Shown here piece after piece: positions 19,507 through 28,338 of a stretch of 64,000 bases of DNA. The position numbers and the translations under genes were made by a program. Source of the DNA: Haliea sp963974125. Lineage in GTDB: Bacteria; Pseudomonadota; Gammaproteobacteria; Pseudomonadales; Halieaceae. The notes beneath the pieces are model-generated. The model searched no databases. It worked only from the letters and a program-made list of their open reading frames with translations, and was not told the DNA's origin. The DNA is taken from the NCBI GenBank assembly GCA_963974125.1, contig CAXBCH010000018.1, positions 24,500 through 88,499 on the forward strand. Reading direction: 5' to 3'. Each line of letters starts with the position of its first letter. The first letter of the stretch is position 1.

Positions 19507-20868
19507 CTACTTGACGCCATAGTGCGCGGCGGTTTCATCGAGCGCCTGGTGCAGTTTCTCCACCAGGATGTCGATTTCCGCGGTGCTGCAGACCAGCGGT
19601 GGCGCGGTAATCATGGCATCCCCGGTCTGGCGCACCATCAGGCCGTTGCTGTTGGCGCGGTCGCGGCAATGGACCGCGGCCTGACTGTCGGGGGCGAGAC
19701 GCTCGCGGGAGCCCTTGTCGCGAACCAGTTCGACGGCGGCGAACATGCCGCGGCCGCGCACCTGGCCCACGATCGGATGGCTTTCCAGTTCCCGCAGGCG
19801 GCGCTGGAAATGGGGCGCAATGTTGTCCGCCGCGGTCTGGATGATGTTGGTCTCGTGCAGTGTCTTCAGGGTTGCCAGGCCCGCGGCACAGGAGGCGGGG
19901 TGACCGGAGTAGGTCAGGCCGTGGGCGAATTCGCCGCCGTGCGCCAGCAGCACATCGGCAATCTGGTCGCTGATCATCACCCCGCCCAGGGGGATGTAGC
20001 CGTTGGTAATGGCCTTGGCGAAGGTCATCAGCTGGGGCTTGATCTGGTAGGTATCGCTGCCGAACCACTCTCCGGTGCGGCCGAAGCCGCAGATCACTTC
20101 GTCGGCGATCAGCAGGATGTCGCGCTGGTCACAGATGCGCTGGATTTCCGGCCAGTAGCTGTCCGGGGGCACGATGACACCACCCGCACCCTGGATGGGT
20201 TCGGCGATAAACGCGGCAACGTTTTCTTCACCCAGTTCGTCGATCTTCTGCTCCAGCTCCCGTGCCACCTTGATCCCGAACTCCTCCGGGGACAGGTCGC
20301 CACCCTCGGCAAACCAGTGCGGCTGGTTGATGTGGTGGACATAGTTCAGGCCCCAGGCCTGCTGGTGCATGGCGTTCATCCCGCCCAGTGAGCCGGCGGC
20401 GATGGTCGAGCCGTGGTAGGCGTTCTTGCGGCTGATGAAGTGTTTCTTGTCCGGTTTGCCCAGCAGGTCGTAGTAGCGGTGTACCAGGCGGATGTTGGTG
20501 TCGTTGGCCTCGGAGCCGGAGTTGGTGAAGAACACGTGGTTGAAGCGCTCGGGGGTAATGTCCACCAGCGCCCGGGCCAGTTCCACCGCAGGCTGGTTGG
20601 AGCAACGGAAGAAATTGTTGTAGAAGGGCAGCTCCTGCAGCTGACGGTAGATCGCTTCCACGATCTGGTGCTGGCTGTAGCCGAGATTGCAGCACCAGAG
20701 GCCGGACATGCCATCCAGCATCTTGTTGCCGTCGGTGTCGTGGATATAGATGTGCTCGGCACGGTTGACGATGCGCCCGCCGTGGGCGGCGTAGTCGCGC
20801 AGGTCGGTGAAGGGGTGAAAGTGGTGGGAGCGATCGAGATCCCGCAGTGTTTGTGATTCAGCTGTCAT
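19507..20868 (-). CDS. Class III PLP aminotransferase, SpuC-like (putrescine/diamine-pyruvate type)
   Basis: 453 aa, the usual length. It strongly resembles SpuC-type aminotransferases that move the amino group of putrescine, cadaverine or beta-alanine to pyruvate: MLDGMSGLWCCNLGY near residue 50, GSGSEANDT-like phosphate loop (TNSGSEANDTN), AFIAEPIQGAGGVI, DEVICGFGRTGEWFG and the PLP lysine in TFAKAITNGYIPLGG. Cytoplasmic. It is divergent from the PuuA-like gene and followed by a permease, the layout of a polyamine or diamine utilisation unit. The exact amine is inferred, not shown. Confidence 0.9.
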   Translation of the reverse strand: MTAESQTLRDLDRSHHFHPFTDLRDYAAHGGRIVNRAEHIYIHDTDGNKMLDGMSGLWCCNLGYSQHQIVEAIYRQLQELPFYNNFFRCSNQPAVELARALVDITPERFNHVFFTNSGSEANDTNIRLVHRYYDLLGKPDKKHFISRKNAYHGSTIAAGSLGGMNAMHQQAWGLNYVHHINQPHWFAEGGDLSPEEFGIKVARELEQKIDELGEENVAAFIAEPIQGAGGVIVPPDSYWPEIQRICDQRDILLIADEVICGFGRTGEWFGSDTYQIKPQLMTFAKAITNGYIPLGGVMISDQIADVLLAHGGEFAHGLTYSGHPASCAAGLATLKTLHETNIIQTAADNIAPHFQRRLRELESHPIVGQVRGRGMFAAVELVRDKGSRERLAPDSQAAVHCRDRANSNGLMVRQTGDAMITAPPLVCSTAEIDILVEKLHQALDETAAHYGVK

Positions 20869-20930
20869 GTCGGTGGTCCTGAGTATCTACCCGGAAGTGG
20901 TATAGCCGCGCACGCTGCCGGCGTAGTTTA

Positions 20931-22346
20931 ATGACGTCGCCAAACAGTGTGGCACAGCACCCCGCTGAAGCAATTACCCCAAAAGTGGTGTTTTCCATGA
21001 ATGATGTGCAGCAGAGCCTGCAGGCTTTTCTCAACAGCAATCCCGACATCGAGATATTCGAGATCATGCTCCCGGATATCGGTGGCGGCATGCGTGGCAA
21101 GTGGGTCACCCGGGACAAGATCCACAAGGTATTTGCCGGCGAGGTGAAGCTGCCCGCGAGCTCCATCGCCTTTGACACCTGGGGCCGCGACATCGAGGCC
21201 TGGGTGTTCAACGGCGGCGACGGCGACGGCTACTGCGAGGCAGATGTCCGCACCCTGGCCCGGGTGCCCTGGATGCCCCGGCCCACGGCCCAGGTGCTGA
21301 TGTCGATGCGCGAGGCCGACGGCAGCCCCGGCGTTCTCGATCCGCGCTTCATGCTGCGCGCCATCATGGCCCGTTTTGCCGAGCTGGGGCTGACCCCGGT
21401 ACTGGCCACGGAAATGGAGTTCTACCTGTTGCAGGAGGAGGCCGATATTCTGGGCCGACCCCGCCATACCCAGACCGACCGGGTTGGTGGCCGCCTGCAG
21501 GCGGGTCAGACCTACTGCCTGGACACCATGGCGTCGATGTCGGAATTGATGCACGGAATCCGTGACGCCTGCGAGATCCAGCAGCTGCCGGTGGACACCC
21601 TGATCAAGGAGGGCGCGCCTTCCCAGTACGAGATCAACCTCTACCACAGCCCCGACGCCCTGCTTGCCTGCGACCAGGCGGTGATGCTGCAGCGCGCGAT
21701 CAAGGGTGTGGCCCGCAGCCAGGGCCTGCTGGCCACCTTCATGGCCAAGCCCTTCGGTGAGCTGGCGGGTAACGGCATGCACGTGCATTGCAGTCTGCTG
21801 GATGCCGAGGGCAACAACGCCTTTGACGACGGCACTGGCAAGGGCACACCGCTGCTGCGCCAGGCCATTGCCGGCTGCATGGCGAACATGGCGGACAGCA
21901 TGCTGTTGTTTGCCCCGCACCTGAACTCCTTCCGCCGGTTCCGCCGCGGCACCCATGCGCCGCTGGCGCCCTGCTGGGGCTACGAAAACCGCACCGTGTC
22001 CCTGCGGGTGCCGACGGACCAGCCAGCGGCCACCCGTATCGAACACCGCGTCGCCGGTGCGGATGCCCACCCGCACCTCGCGGTCACCGCAATTCTGGCG
22101 GGCATGCTCGCCGGCATCGAGCAACAACTGGAGGCCCCGCCGCCGATCACCGGCAACGCCTACGACCAGGTGCCGCTGTCATTGCCGCGCTACTGGCCGG
22201 ATGCCCTGGACCGGTTCCGCGATTCGGCATTCATCCGCGACAACTTCGGTCCCGAATTCCAGCGCGTGATGACCCTGATGAAAGAGCAGGAGATGGACGA
22301 CTTCGACCGCCAGGTTACCCCGCTGGAGTATGACGCCTGCCTGTAG
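20931..22346 (+). CDS. Glutamine-synthetase family protein, gamma-glutamylpolyamine synthetase-like
   Basis: 471 aa. The PuuA branch joins glutamate to putrescine or another amine using ATP, the first step of gamma-glutamylated putrescine catabolism. Visible are TEMEFYLLQEE (metal Glu), PSQYEINLYHS, FMAKPFGELAGNGMHVHCSL, NSFRRFRRGTHAP and RIEHRVAGADAHPHLA, all in GS order. The ATG at 20931 gives E. coli PuuA length; an in-frame ATG at 20997 would remove 22 non-conserved residues and neither has a strong ribosome site. Divergent from the SpuC-like gene, which supports amine catabolism. Confidence 0.87.
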   Translation: MTSPNSVAQHPAEAITPKVVFSMNDVQQSLQAFLNSNPDIEIFEIMLPDIGGGMRGKWVTRDKIHKVFAGEVKLPASSIAFDTWGRDIEAWVFNGGDGDGYCEADVRTLARVPWMPRPTAQVLMSMREADGSPGVLDPRFMLRAIMARFAELGLTPVLATEMEFYLLQEEADILGRPRHTQTDRVGGRLQAGQTYCLDTMASMSELMHGIRDACEIQQLPVDTLIKEGAPSQYEINLYHSPDALLACDQAVMLQRAIKGVARSQGLLATFMAKPFGELAGNGMHVHCSLLDAEGNNAFDDGTGKGTPLLRQAIAGCMANMADSMLLFAPHLNSFRRFRRGTHAPLAPCWGYENRTVSLRVPTDQPAATRIEHRVAGADAHPHLAVTAILAGMLAGIEQQLEAPPPITGNAYDQVPLSLPRYWPDALDRFRDSAFIRDNFGPEFQRVMTLMKEQEMDDFDRQVTPLEYDACL

Positions 22347-22543
22347 CGGGCGGTCGCAACACGCTGCCGCCCAACAGCAGCGGCGAGGGTGACGATTATA
22401 GCGCAGGGCAGGCGCGGCCCAGGGTTTCCCTCGTATGTCAGATATTATCGAACACTAAGGCTATTATTTTCGAATAGATCGATCCTCCTGCGACCGTTAA
22501 GGTAGGGCCGCTGTGCGTCCCTACCCCGACCAAGGAGCTGTTC
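22347..22543 (+). promoter_or_regulatory. Leader region of the carbonic anhydrase gene
   Basis: This 197-base gap holds a GGGCGG/CCGCCC hairpin just after the PuuA-like stop (22348-22372, no T run), an AT-rich stretch around 22440-22480 with two TATTAT-CGAA-like repeats, and a perfect GGTAGGG/CCCTACC stem with an 11-base loop at 22501-22525. That last hairpin ends six bases before the AAGGAG ribosome site of the next gene, so it could affect translation. I found no convincing -35/-10 pair. Confidence 0.4.
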
Positions 22544-23251
22544 ATGAAAACCCTCAAGACCCTGTCTCACGTATTTGCCATGACCGCAGCGCTTGCCGTG
22601 CTCGCGCCCGCGGCACAGGCGCTGGAATTGCCGGTTACCCAGACCGCGTCTTCCCAGGCGGCTCTTGCTCCTGCCGACGCCCTGAAACTGCTGCAGGCGG
22701 GCAATGCGCGTTTTGTCGCCGGCGAAATGCTGCAGCGGGATCTCGGTGACCAGGTCTCCGCCACCGCCGCCGGCCAGTACCCGCACTCCATCGTACTCGG
22801 CTGTATCGACTCCCGGGTGCCACCGGAGCTGGTGTTTGACCAGGGCCTGGGTGACATCTTCAGTCCCCGCATTGCCGGCAACGTGGTGACGCCGGAACTG
22901 CTGGGCAGCATGGAGTTCGCGGCCGCTGTTGCCGGGTCCCATGCAATCGTGGTGCTGGGCCATACCGAATGTGGCGCGGTAAAAGGCGCCTGTGACGGCG
23001 TCGAGCTGGGCAACCTGACCAGCAACCTGGCGCACATTCATCCGGCGGTAGCGGCGGTGCCGGTGGCAGAGGGTCCGCGTGATTCCTCGAACACGGCCTG
23101 GGTCAACGCCGTGGCGCATGAGAACGTTGCGCAGATGGTGCAGCGTATTCTCGACGACAGTCCGTTGCTCAAGGGCCTGGTGGATGAGGGCAAGCTGCTG
23201 GTTGTCGGCGCCATGTACGATGTCGCCACCGGCAAGGTGGAATTCCTGTAG
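22544..23251 (+). CDS. Exported beta-class carbonic anhydrase
   Basis: 235 aa. It interconverts CO2 and bicarbonate. Residues 1-26 are a signal peptide ending AQA, so the enzyme is periplasmic. The zinc ligands and the dyad are intact: C87, D89 and R91 in CIDSRVPP, and H140 and C143 in GHTECGAVKG. The ATG follows AAGGAG. A periplasmic beta enzyme would supply bicarbonate or buffer pH outside the cytoplasm. It is convergent with the TonB-dependent receptor gene across a 12-bp hairpin. Confidence 0.92.
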   Translation: MKTLKTLSHVFAMTAALAVLAPAAQALELPVTQTASSQAALAPADALKLLQAGNARFVAGEMLQRDLGDQVSATAAGQYPHSIVLGCIDSRVPPELVFDQGLGDIFSPRIAGNVVTPELLGSMEFAAAVAGSHAIVVLGHTECGAVKGACDGVELGNLTSNLAHIHPAVAAVPVAEGPRDSSNTAWVNAVAHENVAQMVQRILDDSPLLKGLVDEGKLLVVGAMYDVATGKVEFL

Positions 23252-23259
23252 TGGGAGGT

Positions 23260-23290
23260 GCAGTGGGCCAGCTCCGTCCTGGCCCACTGC
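23260..23290. terminator. Hairpin between convergent genes
   Basis: GCAGTGGGCCAG and CTGGCCCACTGC form a perfect 12-bp stem with a 7-base loop in the 46-base gap between the carbonic anhydrase and receptor genes. There is no T run on either side. The position suggests a two-way transcription boundary or mRNA 3' end. Confidence 0.55.
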
Positions 23291-23297
23291 GAGGCAA

Positions 23298-25667
23298 TCA
23301 ATCCCAGGTCATGCCCAGGCGCATGCCGACGGTGCGCGGGCGCTGGGGACCGAAGAAGTGGGAGGGCAGCACGCCGCCGTTGTTGTTCTGGCCGTCCCAG
23401 GTAAATTCATCGGTCAGGTTCTCCACGTAGGCTTCGATAAACCAGTTGGCATCAGCCTCGTAGCCGACGCGCAGGTTGGACTGTGCCGAGCCACTGATTT
23501 TCGTCTCCCGCAGGTTCTCCCAGCCGCCGCCCCGCTCGCTCTCGTAGGTGAGCTCGAAGTTGCCGGTAATGGCGCCGCCGCTGACCGGGAAGTTGGCGCT
23601 CAACACTGCTGCGGCAGACCATTCCGGCGCCCAGAACAGCGAGCTGCCCTCGCAGCCGTCGGCATCTTCCAGGCCGCAGATGTCCTGCAGTTCCGTGGCT
23701 TCTGAATCCAGATAGCCGGCCGCCAGGTAGAGGTCGAAGTTGTCGCTGAGGCGACCGGTAATCGAGCCCTCTACACCCCAGGCTTCCACCTGCCCGACGT
23801 TCTTGACCAGGGAGGCGCCGCCGTCGAAGGTGACCACCTGCAGGTCTTCATACTCATAGTAGAACGCGGTCAGGTCGACATTGGCGCGGCCGTCAAGCAG
23901 GGTGTCCTTGTAGCCCACTTCCCAGGAGTCCACGGTTTCGGGTTCGAAGGCATTGGGCAGGAAGCCGTCGCCCTGGCGCAGGTCGATATTGCCGATGGCG
24001 GGTTCGCCGTCGGCATTGTTGCCGAGGTTGAAGCTGCCAAAGCCGCCCGACTTGAAACCCTCGGTGTAGCCGGCGAAGAACATGCGCTCACCGGTCGGGC
24101 GCCACTTGGCCAGTACCCGCATGGTGACGTCGTCCCAGGTTTCGCTATCGCTGATGAACCCGTCGGTGGAGAAGCCGTAGGCCCAGTAGGGCCCCAGCTC
24201 GCTCTCCGGTGTCGGCACCGAGATCGAGAAATCCTTCTTGTCCTCGGTGTAGCGCAGGCCGAGCTCCACATCGAAGCTCTCGGTGAGGAAGTAGTTGGCG
24301 TTGACGTAGGTTGCCCAGCCGGAGTAGTCGCCCTTGATGCGGCCGGTCTCGACCAGACGGCCGTCCGCCGACGGGGTGAATTCGGAGCCGTAATAGGCGT
24401 ACAGATCCTCACAGCCGGAGAACGTCATGCCGTAGTTGTAGTAGTAGCCATAGTACTGGCAGAAAAAATCCTCGCGCCCGGAAAAGCTGAAGCGGGTGTC
24501 GATTTTCTCCTCGTAATACGAGACCCCTGCGTACCAGCTCAGCGGTCCATCGGTGGTGGAGGTCAGGCGGAACTCCTGCTGGAAGTACTCGCCCGTCTGG
24601 TCCTGGCCGTAGTTGTTGAGGTCCAGCGGGGTGCCGTCGTAGTCCTCGTTGTAGAAGTAGTCGTGGTCCTTGTAGCCTGTGTTGGAAGTCAGGGTCGCAA
24701 AGTCGAGATCATAATCGACGTGCAGGCCGAGGGTGAGGATGGTGGCGTCGTCGTTGTCGCCGCCGCTACGGTCTGAGTCAATGTCCTCGTCGCTGCCCCG
24801 CAGTTCCACGCCGCCCAGGGCGGCATCAAACGCCTCCCAGATGTCACCGCGGTCCACCGCCCGGTAAACGGAACCGGACTGCTCGCGATCCTCGTATTCG
24901 ACCAGCGTGCGCACCATCAGCCGGTCGCGCTCGTAGTTGGTGGACCAGCGCAGCGCCCACTTGTCGTGCTCGATCAGGTCCGGGGAACCCGGGAACCTGT
25001 TGTCGGCGAACCCGTCCTCGGTGGAGTAATAGCCCGCCAGGCGGGTCGCGAAGTGATCGGAAACAGGCAGGTTGATTGCGCCCTCGAGAGCGCGCCGGCC
25101 GCGCTCTGCCAGATCAATTTCCGCATAGCCGCTGGGGCCGCCCCCCAGTTCCGCGCGCCGGGTGTGAACGCTGAAGGCGCCGCCGATGGAGTTGCGCCCG
25201 AACAGGAAGCCCTGGGGGCCGCGCAGGATTTCGGCCCGGTCAATATCGTAGAGGCTGGTAACCGCCGAGCCGTTGCGGCCTTCGTACAGGTCGTTCTTGA
25301 AGAAGGCGGAAGAGGGGTCGCCGCCGACGCCGAAGTCCTGGGTGCGGACACCGCGGACACTGATGGCATCGATAAAGCTGTCCTGGCTGTTGCCGGTGAC
25401 GCCGGGGGTGTAGGACACCAGGTCCTTGATGTCGTCCATGTTGACCTTGTTGACGAAATTCCCGGACAGGGCGGTGATCGCCAGCGGCACGTCCTGCACC
25501 GACTCGCTGCGCTTGGTCGCCGTGACGATGACCTCTTCCAGCGTCTGCGACCAGGCGGGTGCACTGATCGCGGAGGCCAGCACGGCGGCGGATACGGCCC
25601 TGGCAAGCGCGTGGGTGGTGCCGGGTCGGCGGTTTTCAATAACCCGGCGGCGATCGTCTGTATTCAT
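23298..25667 (-). CDS. TonB-dependent outer-membrane receptor
   Basis: 789 aa. A signal peptide (ending APAWS, about residue 40) is followed by a TonB-box-like LEEVIVTATKRSESVQDVP, the plug domain (SVRGVRTQDFG, ILRGPQGFLFGRNSIGGAF) and a 22-strand-type barrel. The last residues (RPRTVGMRLGMTWD) end in a hydrophobic/aromatic pair with Asp rather than the usual Phe. It takes up an unknown substrate with energy from TonB. One extracellular-loop region near residues 400-420 is very rich in Tyr and flanked by two Cys. It has its own promoter. Downstream on the same strand the neighbours lie upstream in transcription: TPR-sulfotransferase and LuxR regulator. Confidence 0.92.
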   Translation of the reverse strand: MNTDDRRRVIENRRPGTTHALARAVSAAVLASAISAPAWSQTLEEVIVTATKRSESVQDVPLAITALSGNFVNKVNMDDIKDLVSYTPGVTGNSQDSFIDAISVRGVRTQDFGVGGDPSSAFFKNDLYEGRNGSAVTSLYDIDRAEILRGPQGFLFGRNSIGGAFSVHTRRAELGGGPSGYAEIDLAERGRRALEGAINLPVSDHFATRLAGYYSTEDGFADNRFPGSPDLIEHDKWALRWSTNYERDRLMVRTLVEYEDREQSGSVYRAVDRGDIWEAFDAALGGVELRGSDEDIDSDRSGGDNDDATILTLGLHVDYDLDFATLTSNTGYKDHDYFYNEDYDGTPLDLNNYGQDQTGEYFQQEFRLTSTTDGPLSWYAGVSYYEEKIDTRFSFSGREDFFCQYYGYYYNYGMTFSGCEDLYAYYGSEFTPSADGRLVETGRIKGDYSGWATYVNANYFLTESFDVELGLRYTEDKKDFSISVPTPESELGPYWAYGFSTDGFISDSETWDDVTMRVLAKWRPTGERMFFAGYTEGFKSGGFGSFNLGNNADGEPAIGNIDLRQGDGFLPNAFEPETVDSWEVGYKDTLLDGRANVDLTAFYYEYEDLQVVTFDGGASLVKNVGQVEAWGVEGSITGRLSDNFDLYLAAGYLDSEATELQDICGLEDADGCEGSSLFWAPEWSAAAVLSANFPVSGGAITGNFELTYESERGGGWENLRETKISGSAQSNLRVGYEADANWFIEAYVENLTDEFTWDGQNNNGGVLPSHFFGPQRPRTVGMRLGMTWD

Positions 25668-25735
25668 GGCTACCCCTGGAATCGACTGGTGGTCTTCTTT
25701 TTGGCACCGGCTACCTGTGCCGTTGTTTGCCCCTA

Positions 25736-25764
25736 TATATACGCTCTGCTCGACAGCCGCACAA
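25736..25764 (-). promoter_or_regulatory. Promoter of the TonB-dependent receptor gene
   Basis: Minus-strand TTGTGC (25759-25764), 17-base spacer, TATATA (25736-25741). This predicts a start near 25729 and a leader of about 60 bases. A small GGCAC/GTGCC hairpin at 25703-25721 lies in that leader. Confidence 0.55.
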
Positions 25765-25843
25765 TCGGGGTGTTTAACGTTTGACGATAGTAAAAGCGTG
25801 CTGCAATGGGTATAACCCTATGGTGTAGCGTGGCGGCAAAGCG

Positions 25844-27445
25844 TTACTCCGCGAGCGGGATACCTGCTGCCTCCAGTACCCGCTGCATGGGAGCGAGTTG
25901 TTGCCGGTAGCGCTGCCAGCGGCCAATCGAACGCGTGTGGGCGGGCTCCCGCACCTGTACCGCGCTGGCGGTGGTCACCGCACTGTCCTGCTGGTGGAAG
26001 GCGAGACAGGCATCCTCCCAGGGCAGCTGCAGGTACTCGAGCAGGGCGCGGGCGTTGGGTTCGACCGCACGTGCGGTGTCCTCGTAGCAGATGTCAAAGA
26101 TGCGTCCCGGGAAGCGCTCGCGCCACAGCGCCATGAGGCGGTGGTAGCGTACGTGGTGGCGCGCCATCTCGCCCTGTTCGTAGGAATGCAGGTAGGCGTC
26201 GGCGAACAGTTGCTTGAAGCTGGCGAAACAGGCATCCATCGGGTTGCGTACCAGATGCACGATTTTCGCATTCGGCAGCGCTGCCAGGATCAGCGGAATC
26301 AGCAGGTAGTTCTGCGGCAGTTTGTCGACGAAACGGGGTGTACTGCCGCGCATGCGACTGCTGGTCTGCAGGTACAGGTTGCCCACCTGGCGCGGGTCCA
26401 GCTTCTGGGTGCTGTGGAACAATTCGGCGGAAAACCGCCGCGGATCCTGGTAGTTGGCCAGCCGGCGCAGGGCCAGGCCAAACTGCTGCAGCTCGCCGGC
26501 GGAGTGCACCTCGGAGTGGCTGCTGATGATCCGCTCCACCAGCGTGGTACCGGTGCGGGGCTGGCCCAGCACGAATATGGGCGAGGGGTCCGGATTGCCG
26601 GGTTTCTGCTCCGCCAGCCACGCGGGCGTGTACAGTTCGGCCAGCGCGTTGAACATCGCCTCCTCGGCCACTTCGTCGTACTCCACCGTGGCCCGCCGGG
26701 CGGCGGCGCCGGCACTGAAGGCCGTAAAGGCAGCATCCCACTGTTGCAGGTCTTCCCGTTCCTTGCCGATGGCGTAGAGATAGAACGCGCGCGCCCGCGG
26801 ATTGTTGCGATGCCGCTCCAGCAATGTCTGCATGATCTCGATGTGGTTTTCATCGCGCGCCTTGACCGAGCTGGCCAGGGCCCAGTGGGCCTGCGGGCTG
26901 TCCGGCTGGATTTGGATGATGTCGCGGAAGATGCTGTCGGCCCTGTCCGTGTCGCCGTGGTACACGAGGTTGTTGGCGAGGTTGAGCATGAACGGCGGGT
27001 GGCCGGGCTGGCGGGTGTTGGCGCGAGCGAAAAACGCCTGGGCGGCGCCGTGCTCGCCCATCAACGACAGGGTGGTGGCGATCAGGTCCAGCACGATCGG
27101 GTCATCCGGCTGGATGCGACGGGTTTCCCGCAGGGCCGCATCCGCCAGGTTGACCTGGCCCTCGCTCATGTACAGGCGCGCCAGCTGGGCCCAGGCGGCG
27201 GCGTGGTCCCGGTCCAGCTTCACCACTGACTGGAAGGCGCTGAAAGCGGTGCGCCGGTCCCTGGCCTCAAGGGCAACCAGGCCCACCAGGAAATGCGCCG
27301 GCACCAGGTCCGGGTGTTGCTCCAGCGCCTGCTGGCAGCAGAGCCCGGCGGTTTCGGTGTCACCCCGCCCGAGGGCTGTGAATCCTCGCTGCAACAGGGC
27401 TTGCTGCCGCGAATCCGCCGGCTGCGAGGGTCCAGCTTCGGTCAC
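25844..27445 (-). CDS. TPR-domain sulfotransferase
   Basis: 533 aa. Residues about 12-240 are tetratricopeptide repeats (for example GLVALEARDRRTAFSAFQ and YHGDTDRADSIFRDIIQ). The C-terminal half is a PAPS-dependent sulfotransferase: 5'-phosphosulfate loop LGQPRTGTTLVERI near 291 and the 3'-phosphate element HLVRNPMDACFASF further on. It moves sulfate from PAPS to a hydroxyl; tyrosylprotein sulfotransferases belong to the same superfamily. There is no signal peptide, so it acts in the cytoplasm. The GTG start overlaps the stop of the LuxR gene (GTGA), so they are co-expressed. The acceptor is unknown. Confidence 0.85.
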   Translation of the reverse strand: MTEAGPSQPADSRQQALLQRGFTALGRGDTETAGLCCQQALEQHPDLVPAHFLVGLVALEARDRRTAFSAFQSVVKLDRDHAAAWAQLARLYMSEGQVNLADAALRETRRIQPDDPIVLDLIATTLSLMGEHGAAQAFFARANTRQPGHPPFMLNLANNLVYHGDTDRADSIFRDIIQIQPDSPQAHWALASSVKARDENHIEIMQTLLERHRNNPRARAFYLYAIGKEREDLQQWDAAFTAFSAGAAARRATVEYDEVAEEAMFNALAELYTPAWLAEQKPGNPDPSPIFVLGQPRTGTTLVERIISSHSEVHSAGELQQFGLALRRLANYQDPRRFSAELFHSTQKLDPRQVGNLYLQTSSRMRGSTPRFVDKLPQNYLLIPLILAALPNAKIVHLVRNPMDACFASFKQLFADAYLHSYEQGEMARHHVRYHRLMALWRERFPGRIFDICYEDTARAVEPNARALLEYLQLPWEDACLAFHQQDSAVTTASAVQVREPAHTRSIGRWQRYRQQLAPMQRVLEAAGIPLAE

Positions 27446-28299
27446 GTTGCCGCCTGCGCCTGCGGCGGCTGCAGGTAGGCGATCAGGGTATCGCCCCCGG
27501 CGTAGTTGCCGGCACTCATGAGAGAATCCAGGAACAGGTAGAACAGCTCTGCCTGGGAGCTGACCTCAAGCTTGGCGTAGGCGTGCTTGCGGTGCAGTTT
27601 TACGGTCTCGACCGATATCGACAGCTTCTCCGCCAGGGTCCTGGTGCTGTGGCCGTGCAACACCATGTTGATCACCTGGGCTTCGCGCTCGGTCAGCAGG
27701 CTGCTGCCGAACTCGTTGAGCGCGGTGTTGAGCTGTTCGCGCAGGTTCACCGCGCTGGTCTGCCCGGATGACGAGAGAGGACGCGTTTGCCAGTGCTGCT
27801 GGCACAGCACTTCGATGACGGGCCTGACGGCCGCCAGTGCGGCGACCTGTTGCCGGGTGAAGCGGCTCCTGGCCCCGGTACGGCCGAGCGCAATGTTGAT
27901 GAACCCGGTAGTGCCGTTGGGCAGCAGGAAGCCGCACTCGTCCTGGTAGCCGCAATTCCGGTACCAGGCCTTGTAGTACTCGCTGTCGCGAAAGCCCGTG
28001 GGCGCCAGGTCGTGGAGCTGGAACACGCCGAAGCGGCGATCGCGGCTGGCGGCCTGGTAGTAGGGGTCCAGCACGAAGGCGCCGGCGACAAAGACGTCCA
28101 GGGTTGAGCGGCCGAGACCGGCCGGGACCTCGAAATACTCGACCACCGGCAGGTCGGTGTCCGGATAGACCAGCACCGTGGCATCGTCAATGGGCACCAG
28201 GCTTTTCAGTGTTGCCACCAGCTGGTGGGCGAAGTCCGCATGGCCCACCCGGGTTATCAGGCGCGCGAGCTGTTCGTTGTAGCTGGTCGTGGTCGGCAT
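27442..28299 (-). CDS. LuxR-family transcriptional regulator
   Basis: 285 aa. The C-terminal helix-turn-helix is LTEREAQVINMVLHGHSTRT followed by LAEKLSISVETVKLHRKHAY (about 200-250), the GerE/LuxR type. The N-terminal 190 residues form an unassigned, probably GAF-like sensor region; no acyl-homoserine-lactone autoinducer motif or receiver Asp is evident. It is co-translated with the sulfotransferase gene that follows, so it may regulate that unit or the receptor gene. The signal is unknown. Confidence 0.87.
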   Translation of the reverse strand: MPTTTSYNEQLARLITRVGHADFAHQLVATLKSLVPIDDATVLVYPDTDLPVVEYFEVPAGLGRSTLDVFVAGAFVLDPYYQAASRDRRFGVFQLHDLAPTGFRDSEYYKAWYRNCGYQDECGFLLPNGTTGFINIALGRTGARSRFTRQQVAALAAVRPVIEVLCQQHWQTRPLSSSGQTSAVNLREQLNTALNEFGSSLLTEREAQVINMVLHGHSTRTLAEKLSISVETVKLHRKHAYAKLEVSSQAELFYLFLDSLMSAGNYAGGDTLIAYLQPPQAQAAT

Positions 28300-28338
28300 G
28301 GAATGGTGTCGATGACTCTTGTCCAGATTTATGCCGCA

